Source of the DNA: Candidatus Methylomirabilis tolerans
GTDB lineage: Bacteria; Methylomirabilota; Methylomirabilia; Methylomirabilales; Methylomirabilaceae
Length of the DNA: 64,000 nucleotides
Direction: 5' to 3'
Assembly (NCBI GenBank): GCA_019912425.1
Contig: JAIOIU010000162.1
Location: 49,311-113,310 of the forward strand
The position numbers and the translations under genes were made by a program. Under the pieces are notes generated by a model. The model was not told the origin of the DNA. It saw only the letters and a program-made list of their open reading frames with translations, and did not search any database. The stretch's first letter is position 1; every line of letters starts with the position of its first letter. This document shows positions 50,955 to 63,819 of the stretch, one piece after another.

Positions 50955-51118
50955 TCCATGAGATATCCTGCGCCACTGCACCGTTGGCAATTACCGTTAC
51001 CGCCGCAGTTTGGACACGTAATGCCTTGTGGATGCTCTGGCGTCGGAACGGTCTTTCCATCGCCTCCACACCGATGACACTTCCCACCCTCGCAATCCGG
51101 GCAATCCTTTCGTGCCAT
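50951..51118 (-). CDS. Cysteine-rich 55-residue protein, upstream member
   Basis: Eight cysteines: CPDCEGGKCHRCGGDG, then CPNCGGNGNCQRCSGAG. Start ATG 51118 has a strong site (GAGAGGAGG). The TGA stop overlaps the start of the following gene. The two small proteins look like duplicated halves of a DnaJ-type zinc finger. They lie between the insertion sequence and decayed genes. Confidence 0.7.
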   Translation of the reverse strand: MARKDCPDCEGGKCHRCGGDGKTVPTPEHPQGITCPNCGGNGNCQRCSGAGYLME

Positions 51119-51357
51119 GATGTCCTCCTCTCTTGTTAGTCAGCGGTCTGCCGGATGAGCGTACCCTCACCCGGAGGCGCATGACAGGCTCTTGTTCCGA
51201 TCGGATAGAAAAGGCTTCCCCCCTCGTTCAACTACTGAATATACTGACGGCATAGTATGCGGGTACAGCGCGAATACTTCCGTGTGATTCTCGTTTCGAT
51301 TCACACGCTTGTCCACCATATCCCCCAACGCAGGTGTGTGCAGAACGTTCTTTCTAT

Positions 51358-51517
51358 TCAGCGCTTCTTCAAGAATCTCGAACTTTCACTCAACACCACT
51401 CCGGAGTAATTCATCCTGCTCATATTCGTCAAACGTTTTTCCACGGACGAACCGGAGAATGGCCGACGCAGCTTCTCTGATATCGTAGAGGTACTTGAGG
51501 AGTTCATCCTCTCCTTG
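51358..51517 (-). pseudogene. HEPN (HepT-like) toxin remnant with internal TGA
   Basis: In the frame that starts near 51517 the minus strand reads EDELLKYLYDIREAASAILRF and TFDEYEQDELLRSGVE, a HepT/DUF86 pattern. It meets TGA at 51386-51388 and then continues KFEILEEALN, where the family has ...R.LEIIGEA. CGA to TGA explains the stop. No start codon remains in this frame. Confidence 0.55.
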
Positions 51518-51753
51518 AGAACCCTGCGGCGGAAATAGGGATTTCTGAGACCGCTGACCGTGAGCAGGTCAATCTTGCGCCCCAAGGTATCTTCGAGATA
51601 ATGGAGCAGTCCGAAGAATCTCTTGGAGGGGTGCAGAGCGGGCTCCTCGAACTCAACGAGGAGATCGACATCGCTTCCAGCAGTTCCCGCCTCGCGAGCG
51701 AGCGACCCGAAAAGGTCCAGTCTCTTTACGTTGAATTCTCTGCAAGCCGGCAC
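51496..51753 (-). CDS. MNT-type nucleotidyltransferase (MntA-like antitoxin), N-terminus shortened
   Basis: The minimal nucleotidyltransferase motif is intact: LFGSLAREAGTAGSDVDLLVEF (GS...DxD, in two parts), then LEDTLGRKIDLLT. The frame starts at GTG 51753. A TAA at 51772-51774 separates it from an in-frame ATG at 51783 that would give a more usual N-terminus, so the gene may be damaged. The frame stays open downstream to 51358 over the HEPN remnant. MNT/HEPN pairs are toxin-antitoxin modules in which MntA adenylylates the toxin. Confidence 0.6.
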
Positions 51754-51999
51754 TGCAACTCTCTTAATGTCTTACAAAGTCATTAATGCATCCGCCGAAT
51801 CGACCCAGACTTCCTATAATCGAACTGTGTGGGCTGCTGTAGAGAACGATACAGGCCGATGGTCTATCTCCCAAGACGACTCCACTACTCAACGACGAAT
51901 TTATTCGATATATCCCACACTTACCCCAACCGGTCAAGACTATTCTGGCCGACAAACGTGGCCAGCTTCGGCGGTCTATCCTGGCCACCCCGGAGGCGA

Positions 52000-52191
52000 T
52001 CAGTGCTGCTGATCCCCAGTCCACCCCGATTCAGGACCTGCGTATAGATCATAGATCATTGTTGTCCTCACGTCCCGATGGTCAAGCAACTCTTGGACCT
52101 TACGGATGTCGGAGCCGCCATCGGGTACGTGGGTCACCATGGAGTGCCGCAACACGTGATAAGGCGAGCCCTCCCCCGCTTGCGAAATCAT
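52000..52191 (-). pseudogene. C-terminal fragment of a tyrosine recombinase
   Basis: [26 protein letters not shown] and [11 protein letters not shown] carry the HxLR, second His and catalytic Tyr region of phage or integron-type integrases. No N-terminal or core domain is found upstream, and no terminal repeats. A relic of another mobile element in this 48-52 kb graveyard. Confidence 0.7.
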
Positions 52192-52402
52192 ATGATGATC
52201 TCATGGCTTTTTGTATCAAGTGGAAAGTAGAGTTCTTGATAGTGACCGGACGTGTTTCATCTGGTCATGGAGCCGTGGGCGTGATAATATTCGAGCGGTT
52301 TTGATGCGCTGTTGTTGGTGAAGTGATGGCAGTGCGTAGCCTCGTAGCGTTCGGCGTGTCGCCATAGGCGCTAGTGACCAAGCGAGAGCAGGGGACATCA
52401 GG
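52192..52402 (+). other. Non-coding gap before gdhA
   Basis: No gene or clear promoter recognised. The region likely holds the gdhA-eno promoter. Confidence 0.4.
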
Positions 52403-54945
<2,543 letters not shown>

Positions 54946-54950
54946 AATAG

Positions 54951-55394
54951 TCACGGCCGACCGCCCCTTGAGGACCCGCGTCTGCTAGAGGATTCGGACT
55001 CGCTTGTCGGAGGCTCGAACGCGACGCCGAGACCGGTAACCTGCCGCACGCTCTCTTCGAACTCCTTTAACTTGGTCATTTCGAGTTTGAGTTTATCCAG
55101 CTGCTCGGCCTGCCCTTGTAAGAGCGAGGTCATCGCGCGGTTTTCGCGCTCCAGATATTGCATGCGGGTCAGGTAATATTGGCCCCGAATCAGGTTAAGT
55201 AGTGTCAAGGTCGAGCCAACGGTCAGGCCCGTCAACACAATACAGGAGAAGGCGATGGCCCGCCTCGAAAGGCTGAACTGTCGCATCAGTCGGCCTTCGG
55301 TAAAGGCCATGATCGTGACAACCCCCCTGAAGCCTGCGCCGATAATAGATCCGAGCGCCCAAAGGCCGTGAAATATCCTCATCAGCATCCGCAT
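54951..55394 (-). CDS. Membrane-anchored coiled-coil protein (M23-peptidase-like N-terminus only)
   Basis: 147 residues. A membrane span at about residues 48-68 (FSCIVLTGLTVGSTLTLLNLI) is followed by a coiled coil (YLERENRAMTSLLQGQAEQLDKLKLE in continuous heptads of helix) and the LKEFEESVRQVTGLG segment that precedes the catalytic domain in M23 peptidases. No peptidase domain follows. Could be a stand-alone FtsB-like or truncated regulator. Convergent with eno, 5 bp between stops. Confidence 0.6.
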   Translation of the reverse strand: MRMLMRIFHGLWALGSIIGAGFRGVVTIMAFTEGRLMRQFSLSRRAIAFSCIVLTGLTVGSTLTLLNLIRGQYYLTRMQYLERENRAMTSLLQGQAEQLDKLKLEMTKLKEFEESVRQVTGLGVAFEPPTSESESSSRRGSSRGGRP

Positions 55395-55440
55395 CTTTAT
55401 CCCTCCTTACAAACCCTCAAAACATTCTTGCTTGTACAGA

Positions 55441-56541
55441 CTAATAGCTTGTGGCCCTCCGGATCACATTAGTAGCTGACGGCTGCGTGCTGATCGCTGG
55501 CCGCTCTGTTCCCCTGAAATGATCGTAACCACCGGTCAGCGCAACTGCGCTACCATCCAGCCGTTCGAGTCGGCATCCTGAGCCTGCTTCCTCGATCTTC
55601 CCAATTGCTGTTATAGTGATCGTATCAGGAAGTATGGCAGCGATATCGGCGGGATCCCACGAGGACGTAAAGAGTAGTTCGAAGTCCTCTCCGCCCTGCA
55701 GCGCGAGGGCAAGCGGCTCGTGACCGAAGCGCTGCGCAACGGCTGATGCCGCATGGTCGATCGGGACCTGATCCTCTCTGATTGTTGCCGAGACCCCGCT
55801 TTCTCGGCATAGATGTGCCAGGTCCGAAGCCAGCCCATCGCTCAGGTCGATCATAGCTGATGCGGCTCCGGCCTGCGCAAGGGCCCTTCCCTCCATGATC
55901 CGTGGAATTGGGCAGAGATGTCGTTCGATGGTCTGTCTGAAAGTCTCCCGGAGAGAGTCGGAGACTTCAAAGGGAATTCCGACCTGATCATCCCGGAGGC
56001 GGCAGCCGGCTCTGAGTGCCGTGAGACCTGCCGCTGCCGCACCCAACCGGCCTGTAGTCCAGATCCGTTCCCCTGGTCTTGCCCCGGAACGGGTGACAGC
56101 CCGTCCTGTTTCCACCTCGCCTACCAGGGTTACGCTAATCATGAGGGCGGTGGAGGCGGAAAGATCGCCGCCGATGACCTCGACCGCGAATCGCGCGCCT
56201 TCCTCCTGGAGGCCCCGATACAGCTCATCGACAAACTCGATCTCTTCTTCAGCGGGGATTGCCAGCGTGACAAGCGCGGCACGCGGCAACCCCCCCATCG
56301 CGGCGATATCGCTCAGATTTACTCCCATCGCCTTGCGCCCGAGGCGAAAAGGCGTGGTGGTTTGTCGAGTGAAATCGATCCCATCGACGAGCAGATCGGT
56401 TGTGAGCAGAAGATCTCTTCCTGGTGTGGGCCGCAACGCGGCGCAGTCGTCACCGATTCCAAATAAAGCATCGTGCGGCTTGGGCAGAATGTTCCTGATC
56501 CGTTCGATCAGGGCAAACTCCCCGATGGCCGATACCTTCAT
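55441..56541 (-). CDS. thiL: Thiamine-monophosphate kinase
   Basis: Phosphorylates thiamine monophosphate to the diphosphate. 366 residues. GIGDDCAALRPTPGRDLL with the metal aspartates, VGGDLSAS-type IGGDLSAS, and IDLSDGLASDLAHLC, then QGGEDFELLFT are standard. The last ~20 residues are encoded partly by a heptad array (55470-55511) and look like an added tail. Start at 56541. Confidence 0.94.
   Translation of the reverse strand: MKVSAIGEFALIERIRNILPKPHDALFGIGDDCAALRPTPGRDLLLTTDLLVDGIDFTRQTTTPFRLGRKAMGVNLSDIAAMGGLPRAALVTLAIPAEEEIEFVDELYRGLQEEGARFAVEVIGGDLSASTALMISVTLVGEVETGRAVTRSGARPGERIWTTGRLGAAAAGLTALRAGCRLRDDQVGIPFEVSDSLRETFRQTIERHLCPIPRIMEGRALAQAGAASAMIDLSDGLASDLAHLCRESGVSATIREDQVPIDHAASAVAQRFGHEPLALALQGGEDFELLFTSSWDPADIAAILPDTITITAIGKIEEAGSGCRLERLDGSAVALTGGYDHFRGTERPAISTQPSATNVIRRATSY
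55470..55511 (-). repeat. Heptad array at the thiL 3' end
   Basis: Six heptamers on the plus strand including TGACGGC, TGCGTGC and TGATCGC, the same unit theme as the right arm of the array before polA. It is translated as part of the ThiL C-terminal tail. Confidence 0.65.
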
Positions 56542-56571
56542 CGAAGACCCTCCCGCGCGATCGTGTTCTGC

Positions 56572-57555
56572 TCAGTTGCGCGCAAGATCTTCTTCTCCCG
56601 AAAGGGCCTGTTGAGGTGAGATAGCGCCCATCGCAAACACACGATCAGCGAGCCGAGCGAATTCATCGAGGCTCAGGGTTTCGCCGCGGCGCTTCGGATC
56701 GATGCCCGCGTCCATCAGGGTTCGCTCCATGGCTGTGGGCTCCGTCATGATGTCGGCGTGCAGCAACGCATTACGCAGCATCTTCCTGCGCTGTCCGAAG
56801 GCAGCTCGGACGACGCGAAACAGTAGCTCAGGTGATTGTACTGATATCCTGGGCCCGGAGAGCAGATCGAGACGAACAATAGTCGAATCAACTGCGGGTC
56901 TTGGATAGAAAGCCGTTCGCGGGACCTGCGCCACTACTGAGACATCCGCTTCGTAGTGACAACGGAGCGTCAAGGCGCTGTACCCCTCTGCGCCTGGGGT
57001 CGCCAGAAGTCGCTGTGCCACCTCTCGCTGCACCATCACCAGGAGGAAGGAGAAACACCGCCGCAACGGGATCAATTGAAGGAGCAGGGGAGTGGCCACC
57101 GAATAAGGAAGATTTGAAATTAGCTTCGCTTGTTTATGCTTCGGGAGCATTGTATCGAGAACGCTCGCGAAATCGAAGCTGAGGGCGTCAGCGCAGATCA
57201 ATGAAACCCTGGGGCGATCCCCGAGACGTTCCGTCAACAGCCGATGGAGCCCAGGATCCCGCTCGATGGCGATCAGCCCACCCGCCCGTTCAGCAAGACC
57301 CTCGGTCAGGACACCGGTACCGGGACCGATCTCCACCACGCGATCATCCGGCTTCACCTCAGCCGCGCAAAAGATCAGATCGCGAATTGTAGGGGAGACG
57401 AGGAAACTTTGCCCGAGGCCTCGTTTCGGCAGTAGATGGTATTGGCGGAGTAGCGCGCGGGTCTCGTATCCAAGAGATGGCGGCCGATTCGAATGGCCGG
57501 TCCCGCTTGTAAGGCAGGGGCGGGCTTTCTCCACGCCCGATAAACGGGAGGGCAT
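56572..57555 (-). CDS. rsmA: 16S rRNA dimethyladenosine transferase
   Basis: KsgA methylates two adjacent adenines in the 3' hairpin of 16S rRNA. KRGLGQSFLVSPTIRD, the SAM motif VVEIGPGTGVLTEGLA, IAIERDPGL, and the catalytic NLPY in ISNLPYSVATPLL are intact. The first ~30 residues of the 327-residue frame are not family sequence; a start nearer RALLRQYHLLPKRG is likely. Precedes thiL by 30 bp on the same strand. Confidence 0.94.
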   Translation of the reverse strand: MPSRLSGVEKARPCLTSGTGHSNRPPSLGYETRALLRQYHLLPKRGLGQSFLVSPTIRDLIFCAAEVKPDDRVVEIGPGTGVLTEGLAERAGGLIAIERDPGLHRLLTERLGDRPRVSLICADALSFDFASVLDTMLPKHKQAKLISNLPYSVATPLLLQLIPLRRCFSFLLVMVQREVAQRLLATPGAEGYSALTLRCHYEADVSVVAQVPRTAFYPRPAVDSTIVRLDLLSGPRISVQSPELLFRVVRAAFGQRRKMLRNALLHADIMTEPTAMERTLMDAGIDPKRRGETLSLDEFARLADRVFAMGAISPQQALSGEEDLARN

Positions 57556-57588
57556 AAAAAGCCCTTCTCTACGAACGCATCGTCATTG

Positions 57589-58497
57589 CTACGGCGTCCC
57601 AGCTTGCCAGACCGAACTGTCCAAAATAGAGTCCCCCAACTCTGAAAGGGCATCGGACATCGTAGTGAACGTGATGCCCAGGAAACCAGCGGAGGGCTTG
57701 CGACTACGCGTACCCTGGGCAAAGGCCAGTCCGATCCGCTTTGCGGCCAACGGAGTCACGTCGGAATCCGGAAACTCCGCGATAAGACGCTGAAAGGTGG
57801 CTTTGGCCGGTTCTTTCTGCTCGAGTTCCCAGAGTGACTCGCCAAGATAGTAAAGGGCCTGGTCGTTGAGCTCGGAACTCGGGTATTCCTTCAACATCGA
57901 CTCAAATCGCGAAATGGCGGAACCATACGCCTCACGGTGAAAGTAAAACTTACCGACGTACAGCTCTCTTTGGGCGAGTTGCCGACGGCACTCTACTACT
58001 TTGGCCTGCGCGTCCGGTGCGAACTGAGAGTTGCGGAATTCGCTGATCAGGGCCTGAAACTCCCTGGCCGCCTTTGTGGTCATCGTCTGATCACGGTCCG
58101 TCTTCTCTATCTGACGAAAATAAGAGAGTCCTGTATAGTACTGGGCTTCATCAACCTGCTCATGTTGTGGAAACAGTTCGATGAACCGTTGGTACTCGAC
58201 GCGCGCCTCATCGTACCTTTTCTCATCGAAGTAGGTGCGACCAACGCTCAGGCGAGCCGTCGGAACCATCTCACTTTCAGGAAAATGGTTGATCAGGTGC
58301 TGAAGGTGCTTGCGTCCCTCGTCGTACTTCTTCAGGGCAATGGCCGCCTCAGCCTGGCGTACCAACTCGCGATCCGATCCGGCAGGAGTCTCAGCCGGCT
58401 TCGATGCAAACAGATCGATGGTTGCACACCCAGAGCTTGCGAGGAGGAGAATCAGACAACCGACCACGAGTAGTCGGCGTCGCAGATAGGGTTTCAT
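57589..58497 (-). CDS. bamD: BamD-like outer-membrane assembly lipoprotein
   Basis: 302 residues. A lipoprotein signal ends in LLLASSGC (lipid-modified Cys at about residue 24). TPR-like repeats follow: YDEGRKHLQHLINHFPES, YDEARVEYQRFIELFPQH, and the EFRNSQFAPDAQAKVVECRRQLAQREL region. It is a scaffold of the BAM complex. About 60 residues longer than E. coli BamD at the C-terminus. Confidence 0.88.
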   Translation of the reverse strand: MKPYLRRRLLVVGCLILLLASSGCATIDLFASKPAETPAGSDRELVRQAEAAIALKKYDEGRKHLQHLINHFPESEMVPTARLSVGRTYFDEKRYDEARVEYQRFIELFPQHEQVDEAQYYTGLSYFRQIEKTDRDQTMTTKAAREFQALISEFRNSQFAPDAQAKVVECRRQLAQRELYVGKFYFHREAYGSAISRFESMLKEYPSSELNDQALYYLGESLWELEQKEPAKATFQRLIAEFPDSDVTPLAAKRIGLAFAQGTRSRKPSAGFLGITFTTMSDALSELGDSILDSSVWQAGTP

Positions 58498-58623
58498 ATC
58501 GATTATCTCCGAGTCATACGAGAAAAACGTATCCCGAGGGGCGATCGGATTACAGATTTCGGATTGCCGAATAGGTGAACAAGGGCAGAAGGGGGCGCCG
58601 TCAATCCGTCATGCATTCGGCGA

Positions 58624-59838
<1,215 letters not shown>

Positions 59839-59940
59839 CTGAGACCCGATTCTTACATGTTCATCGACCGAGGCAACAGGGTGTGAAGCCCACGGTATTG
59901 GTCTTGACGCGTCGGGTCATTGCTGCGATGACATCTAACG

Positions 59941-60633
59941 GTGCGCGCGGTGATCATCTGCGCCGAGCCCGAGCTGGCCGTCGCTGAACGAGACTCGATT
60001 CCGGTGGTCCTCGCGGATCTCGGATGTCACACGGTGCTCGGGCGGTTCGACCTGGGCGGTCTCGACGAGGAAGCGCTACTCCGGAGCCCCCCCAACGTGG
60101 TGGTGGTCGAGGCAGGAGACGATCTCGTCCGCGCCCAGCGCGCGATCAAGAAGCTACGGAGCGGGGGCGTGCTCGCCGACACGCCCGTGCTCCTGGCGCT
60201 CACCCTCCCGCGACTCCCGGCCCTCGACTTCTCCACGGGGTTCGACGACTTCGTCCTGCTCCCGCTCGTCCCCGCCGAGCTCTACGCCCGCCTGCGCCAG
60301 CTCGACTGGAAGACGGCGACCTTCGGGTCCGAGGAGGTCCTCAAGATCGAGGACCTCGTGATCGACATCGCGGGCCACGAGGCCAAGGTCGGCGGTCGCC
60401 CGCTACCGCTCACGCACCAGGAGTTCGAGCTCCTCCGCTTCCTGGCGCAGCACCGCGGCCGCGTCTTCAGCCGCGATCAGCTGCTCGAGCGCGTCTGGGG
60501 CTACTCGTACGGCGGCGGCACGCGCACCGTCGACATCCACGTGCGCCGCGTGCGCGCGAAGATGGGCGTCGTCACCGGCGGGCTCATCGAGACGGTGCGC
60601 AACGTCGGCTACAAGATGCGCGGCGCCCGCTGA
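59941..60633 (+). CDS. OmpR-type response regulator with degenerate receiver
   Basis: 230 residues from GTG 59941. The N-terminal ~125 residues have a receiver-like layout (RAVIICAEPELAVAERD, then PPNVVVVEAGDD), but the phosphorylated aspartate position is Glu, so it is a pseudo-receiver. The C-terminal winged helix is complete: LTHQEFELLRFLAQHRGRVFSRDQLLERVWG and TVDIHVRRVRAKMG. Function as a phosphorylation-independent regulator is expected. Very high G+C, unlike the first 59 kb. Confidence 0.8.
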   Translation: MRAVIICAEPELAVAERDSIPVVLADLGCHTVLGRFDLGGLDEEALLRSPPNVVVVEAGDDLVRAQRAIKKLRSGGVLADTPVLLALTLPRLPALDFSTGFDDFVLLPLVPAELYARLRQLDWKTATFGSEEVLKIEDLVIDIAGHEAKVGGRPLPLTHQEFELLRFLAQHRGRVFSRDQLLERVWGYSYGGGTRTVDIHVRRVRAKMGVVTGGLIETVRNVGYKMRGAR

Positions 60634-60672
60634 CGCGTCTCGGCGGCGGGCGCGCGCGTATAGTCCGCGCGC

Positions 60673-61644
60673 ATGTTCCACGTCATCGATCTCGGACCGG
60701 ACGGCAAGGTCGTCGCCAGCGAGGGGCCGGAGCGCGCCGCCCCGCCGCCGCCGGGCACGGTGCGATGGATCGATCTCGTCGAGCCCGATCCGGCGCAGCT
60801 CGAGCACCTGCGCGCGCGCTTCGAGCTCCACCCGCTCGCGATCGAGGACTGCGCCACGTTCGGCCTGCAGTCGAAGATCAACGACTACGACCGCTACCTG
60901 TTCGTCGTCATCCACTCCTTCACCGCCGATCCCACCGACGCGCTCGAGATCCAGGTCCACGAGATCCACGCCTTCGTGAGCGAGAGCTACATCATCACCG
61001 TGCACGACAACCCGCTGCCGTCGCACGAGGTGGTGTGGGCCCGGGCCGCCGCCGACAAGGCGACGCTCGAGCGCGGGCCGTCGTGGATCCTCTACAAGCA
61101 CATCGACGCGATGGTCGAGGCGACCGAGCCGATCGTGCTCCGCATCCGCGACGAGCTCGACGACCTCGAGTGGACGGCGATCGAGCAGACCGGGTACGCG
61201 GGTACGCTCGACCTGCAGAAGGTCTTCCGCATCAAGCGCACGAGCGTCGCCATGCGGCGCGTGATGCGGCCCCTGCGCGACACGATCGGCATCCTGCACC
61301 GGCGCAACGACCCGCGCATCTCGCCGCGCACCCTCCTGCACCTGCGCGACGTGTCCGATCACGTCGCGCGCCTGGCCGACATGATCGAGGAGACGCGGGA
61401 GGTGTCGGTGGGGGTGGTCGCGAACCACCAGGCGTTCACCGCGCAGAAGGTGAACGAGATCATCCGCGGGCTCACCATCTTCAGCGCGATCTTCCTGCCG
61501 CTCTCCTTCATCGTGGGCTTCTTCGGCCAGAACTTCGACCAGCTGCCGTTCGACAGCTCGGTCTGGCTCGGGCTCATGCTCGCGTCGCTCGTGCTCGTAC
61601 CTGCCGGCCTCACGGAGTGGTTCCGGCGCAACGGGTGGCTGTAA
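60673..61644 (+). CDS. corA: CorA-family magnesium/cobalt transporter
   Basis: 323 residues. The long periplasm-distant N-terminal domain ends in two C-terminal membrane helices. The channel signature that is GMN in classical CorA is GQN here (FFGQNFDQLPF), a known variant in part of the family. LFVVIHSFTAD and SYIITVHDN belong to the cytoplasmic funnel. Its start is 40 bp after the regulator stop; the two may be linked. Confidence 0.88.
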   Translation: MFHVIDLGPDGKVVASEGPERAAPPPPGTVRWIDLVEPDPAQLEHLRARFELHPLAIEDCATFGLQSKINDYDRYLFVVIHSFTADPTDALEIQVHEIHAFVSESYIITVHDNPLPSHEVVWARAAADKATLERGPSWILYKHIDAMVEATEPIVLRIRDELDDLEWTAIEQTGYAGTLDLQKVFRIKRTSVAMRRVMRPLRDTIGILHRRNDPRISPRTLLHLRDVSDHVARLADMIEETREVSVGVVANHQAFTAQKVNEIIRGLTIFSAIFLPLSFIVGFFGQNFDQLPFDSSVWLGLMLASLVLVPAGLTEWFRRNGWL

Positions 61645-61648
61645 TATC

Positions 61649-62848
61649 GTGTCCGTGAGATCGACGATCGTCGCCGCGGCGGTGACCCACGTCGGCAACG
61701 TCCGGGACCACAACGAGGACGCGCACCTCGTCGAGGCCGAGGAGGGCGTGTTCATCGTCTGCGACGGCATGGGCGGCCACGCCGCCGGCGAGGTCGCCTC
61801 CGCGCTCGGGGTGCGCATCACGCGCGAGCAGTGGACGGCGTCGGCGACGCAGCGCGCGGTCAACGACTGGGCGCAGGCCGCGACGCTCGAGGCGCGGCGG
61901 TCGCTCGTGTCGGCCGTGAAGGCGGGCGTCATGACGGCGCACCGCGCGATCTGTCAGCAGGCGGCCGAGGACCCGTCGAAGAAGGGCATGGGCACGACGT
62001 TCACCGGCGTCGTGGTCGCCGGCGGCGACGCCGTCGTGGCGCATGCCGGCGACTCGCGCGCCTACCTGGTGCGGGGCGGCATCGCGATGCAGCTCACCGA
62101 GGACCACACGCTGCTCGCGCGGCTCCTGGCCGCCGGCCTGCCGCTCACCGAGGGACAGGACGTCCATCGCTGGAAGGGCGTCATCACCAACGCGCTCGGC
62201 TTCGGCGACGACACCAAGGTCGTCACGTTCATCGTGCCGCTCTCCGACGGCGACAAGCTCCTCCTCTGCTCCGACGGGGTCAGCGAGTACGTGAGCGAGG
62301 CCGAGGTCGGGCAGGTGCTCGCCGGGCAGCCGAGCCCGGCGCGCGCGGCGCAGAAGCTCGTCGACCTGGCGCTCGAGCGCGGCGGCGAGGACAACGCGAC
62401 GGCGCTCGTCATCAAGGTCGTCGAGGCGGGCGAGTCGCAGGTGCCGGCGGCGCAGCGCCAGCGCGACGACCAGATCCTGTCGTTGTGCCCGCTGCTCGAG
62501 GAGCTGTCGCCGCAGCAGCGGCTGCGCGCGCTGCGCATCGCGACCAACCGCGACTTCGTCGCCGGCGACGTGATCCCCGAGGCGGCGATGGGCAGCCGCG
62601 TCGCCTGGATCCTGATGGACGGCGAGGTCGTCGTCGGCGGGCGCACCGAGGACGCCGGCACGCTCCTCTACCCCGAGGCCCTGCTCGGCCAGGGATCGCC
62701 GCGCAAGGCCGACGCGCTCGCCGTCGCGGTCGGCGAGGTGCGCGCCAAGGCGATCCGCGGCGACGACTTCCTCGAGCTCGCGGGCGAGGACCCCGATCTC
62801 GCCGAGCCGATGTACGCGGCGGTCGCGAGGCAGATCAAGGGCGACTAG
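61649..62848 (+). CDS. PP2C-type protein phosphatase with a C-terminal cyclic-nucleotide-binding-like domain
   Basis: 399 residues. The PP2C motifs are present: VGNVRDHNEDAHLV, VCDGMGGHAAGEVAS, HAGDSRAYLVR, and CSDGVSEYVSE with GGEDNATALV. After residue ~270 a second domain (LEELSPQQRLRALRIATNRDFVAGDVI, then AWILMDGEVVVGG) resembles a cNMP-binding beta roll. Serine/threonine phosphatases with this partner are typical of myxobacteria. GTG 61649 starts 4 bp after corA. Confidence 0.83.
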   Translation: MSVRSTIVAAAVTHVGNVRDHNEDAHLVEAEEGVFIVCDGMGGHAAGEVASALGVRITREQWTASATQRAVNDWAQAATLEARRSLVSAVKAGVMTAHRAICQQAAEDPSKKGMGTTFTGVVVAGGDAVVAHAGDSRAYLVRGGIAMQLTEDHTLLARLLAAGLPLTEGQDVHRWKGVITNALGFGDDTKVVTFIVPLSDGDKLLLCSDGVSEYVSEAEVGQVLAGQPSPARAAQKLVDLALERGGEDNATALVIKVVEAGESQVPAAQRQRDDQILSLCPLLEELSPQQRLRALRIATNRDFVAGDVIPEAAMGSRVAWILMDGEVVVGGRTEDAGTLLYPEALLGQGSPRKADALAVAVGEVRAKAIRGDDFLELAGEDPDLAEPMYAAVARQIKGD

Positions 62849-62962
62849 CGAAGGGCCAGCCGCGAGGAGTGGGGCCACGAGCGAAGCGAGGACCGGGGTA
62901 GCGCCCACGACGAAGCGGCCGAGCCGCGGAGCGGCGAGCCGGCCCGAGCGAACAAGAATGAC

Positions 62963-63747
62963 CTACGGCCGCTCGTAGGCGACGAGCTCGATCACGATGT
63001 CGCCGAGCTCGGTGCGCGCGCTGAACCGGAGCGGGACGCGGTCGGCGTCGTCGGAGAGCCACACCGAGAAGCTGCGCGGCTTCTTGTTGGGCTCGGGCGA
63101 GAGGTCCGCGCGCGAGCGCACCGACGTTCCGTCGAGGCGGATCGCCGGCTGGTTGCCCAGGCGCGTGCCGATGACCTCGCTGCCGACGACCCAGATCTCG
63201 GTGCGCCACAGGCGGCGCCCCCCGATGACCCAGAGCGCCATGCGCTCGCCGGGCTCGGCCGTCCACGTGCGAACGAGCGCCATCGACGAGTGCGCGTCGT
63301 GGACGACGGCGTCGCCGAAGTCGAACACCAGCGAGCGCGTGCCCTTGCCGTCCGGCGTGTAGTGGACCGTGGCGCCGTGATCGCGGAACTCCGTCTCGGC
63401 GCGGTAGCGCTTCGCGCCGAACACGACGTCCGACGTCGTGCGGACCGGTCGCATCCGGTCGAGATCGATGATCGACGTGACGTCGTCCTTCACTTCCTTG
63501 ATGAGCGCGAACGCGCCGGCCGACTTGATCACCGAGGTCACGGCGATCGCGCGCCGCCCGTCGACGGCGCCGGGCTGTCCGGCGGCGAACTGGGCTTCGC
63601 CGGCGAGCACGCCGGCGAGGCGCACCTCGAAGGCGAGCTGCTCGCCGGGGGCGAAGCCGACGATCTGGTCGTCGGTGCTGGTGGGACCGGGCGCGAGCGT
63701 CGGCTGCCGCGTGTGGCGGCGAGGCAGGCGAGGACGACGCGGCCCAT
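62963..63747 (-). CDS. DUF3108 exported protein, probable frameshift near the N-terminus
   Basis: The main frame (62963-63625 and open somewhat further) reads the DUF3108 pattern: PGEQLAFEVRLAGVLAGEAQF, then KDDVTSIIDLDRMRP. A signal-peptide-like start, MGRVVLACLAA at 63747, lies in another frame, and the main frame continues from TRQPTLAPG directly after it; one inserted or two lost bases near 63,715 would join them. Either a sequencing error in very GC-rich DNA or a real frameshift. Periplasmic; function unknown. Confidence 0.65.
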
Positions 63748-63819
63748 ACGATCTAGATGACGGACGATCGACGGTTCCGCAATGTTCAAGTTGCGGGAGC
63801 GGGGGTAGGGTACGCGCCC

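Noticed and set aside
50676..51077. 133-residue open frame on the plus strand opposite the cysteine-rich genes
   Set aside because: The minus strand has ordered CxxC motifs, ribosome binding site and ATGA coupling; the plus frame has none of these.
51358..51517. TGA in the HEPN frame as a selenocysteine codon, given that selC is in the window
   Set aside because: The position corresponds to an ordinary Arg in the family, there is no start codon in the frame, and I see no SECIS-like hairpin right after the TGA.
59941..62901. Long arginine- and alanine-rich open frames on both strands of the high-G+C tail
   Set aside because: They are shadows of regulator, corA and PP2C genes; very high G+C removes stop codons from other frames.
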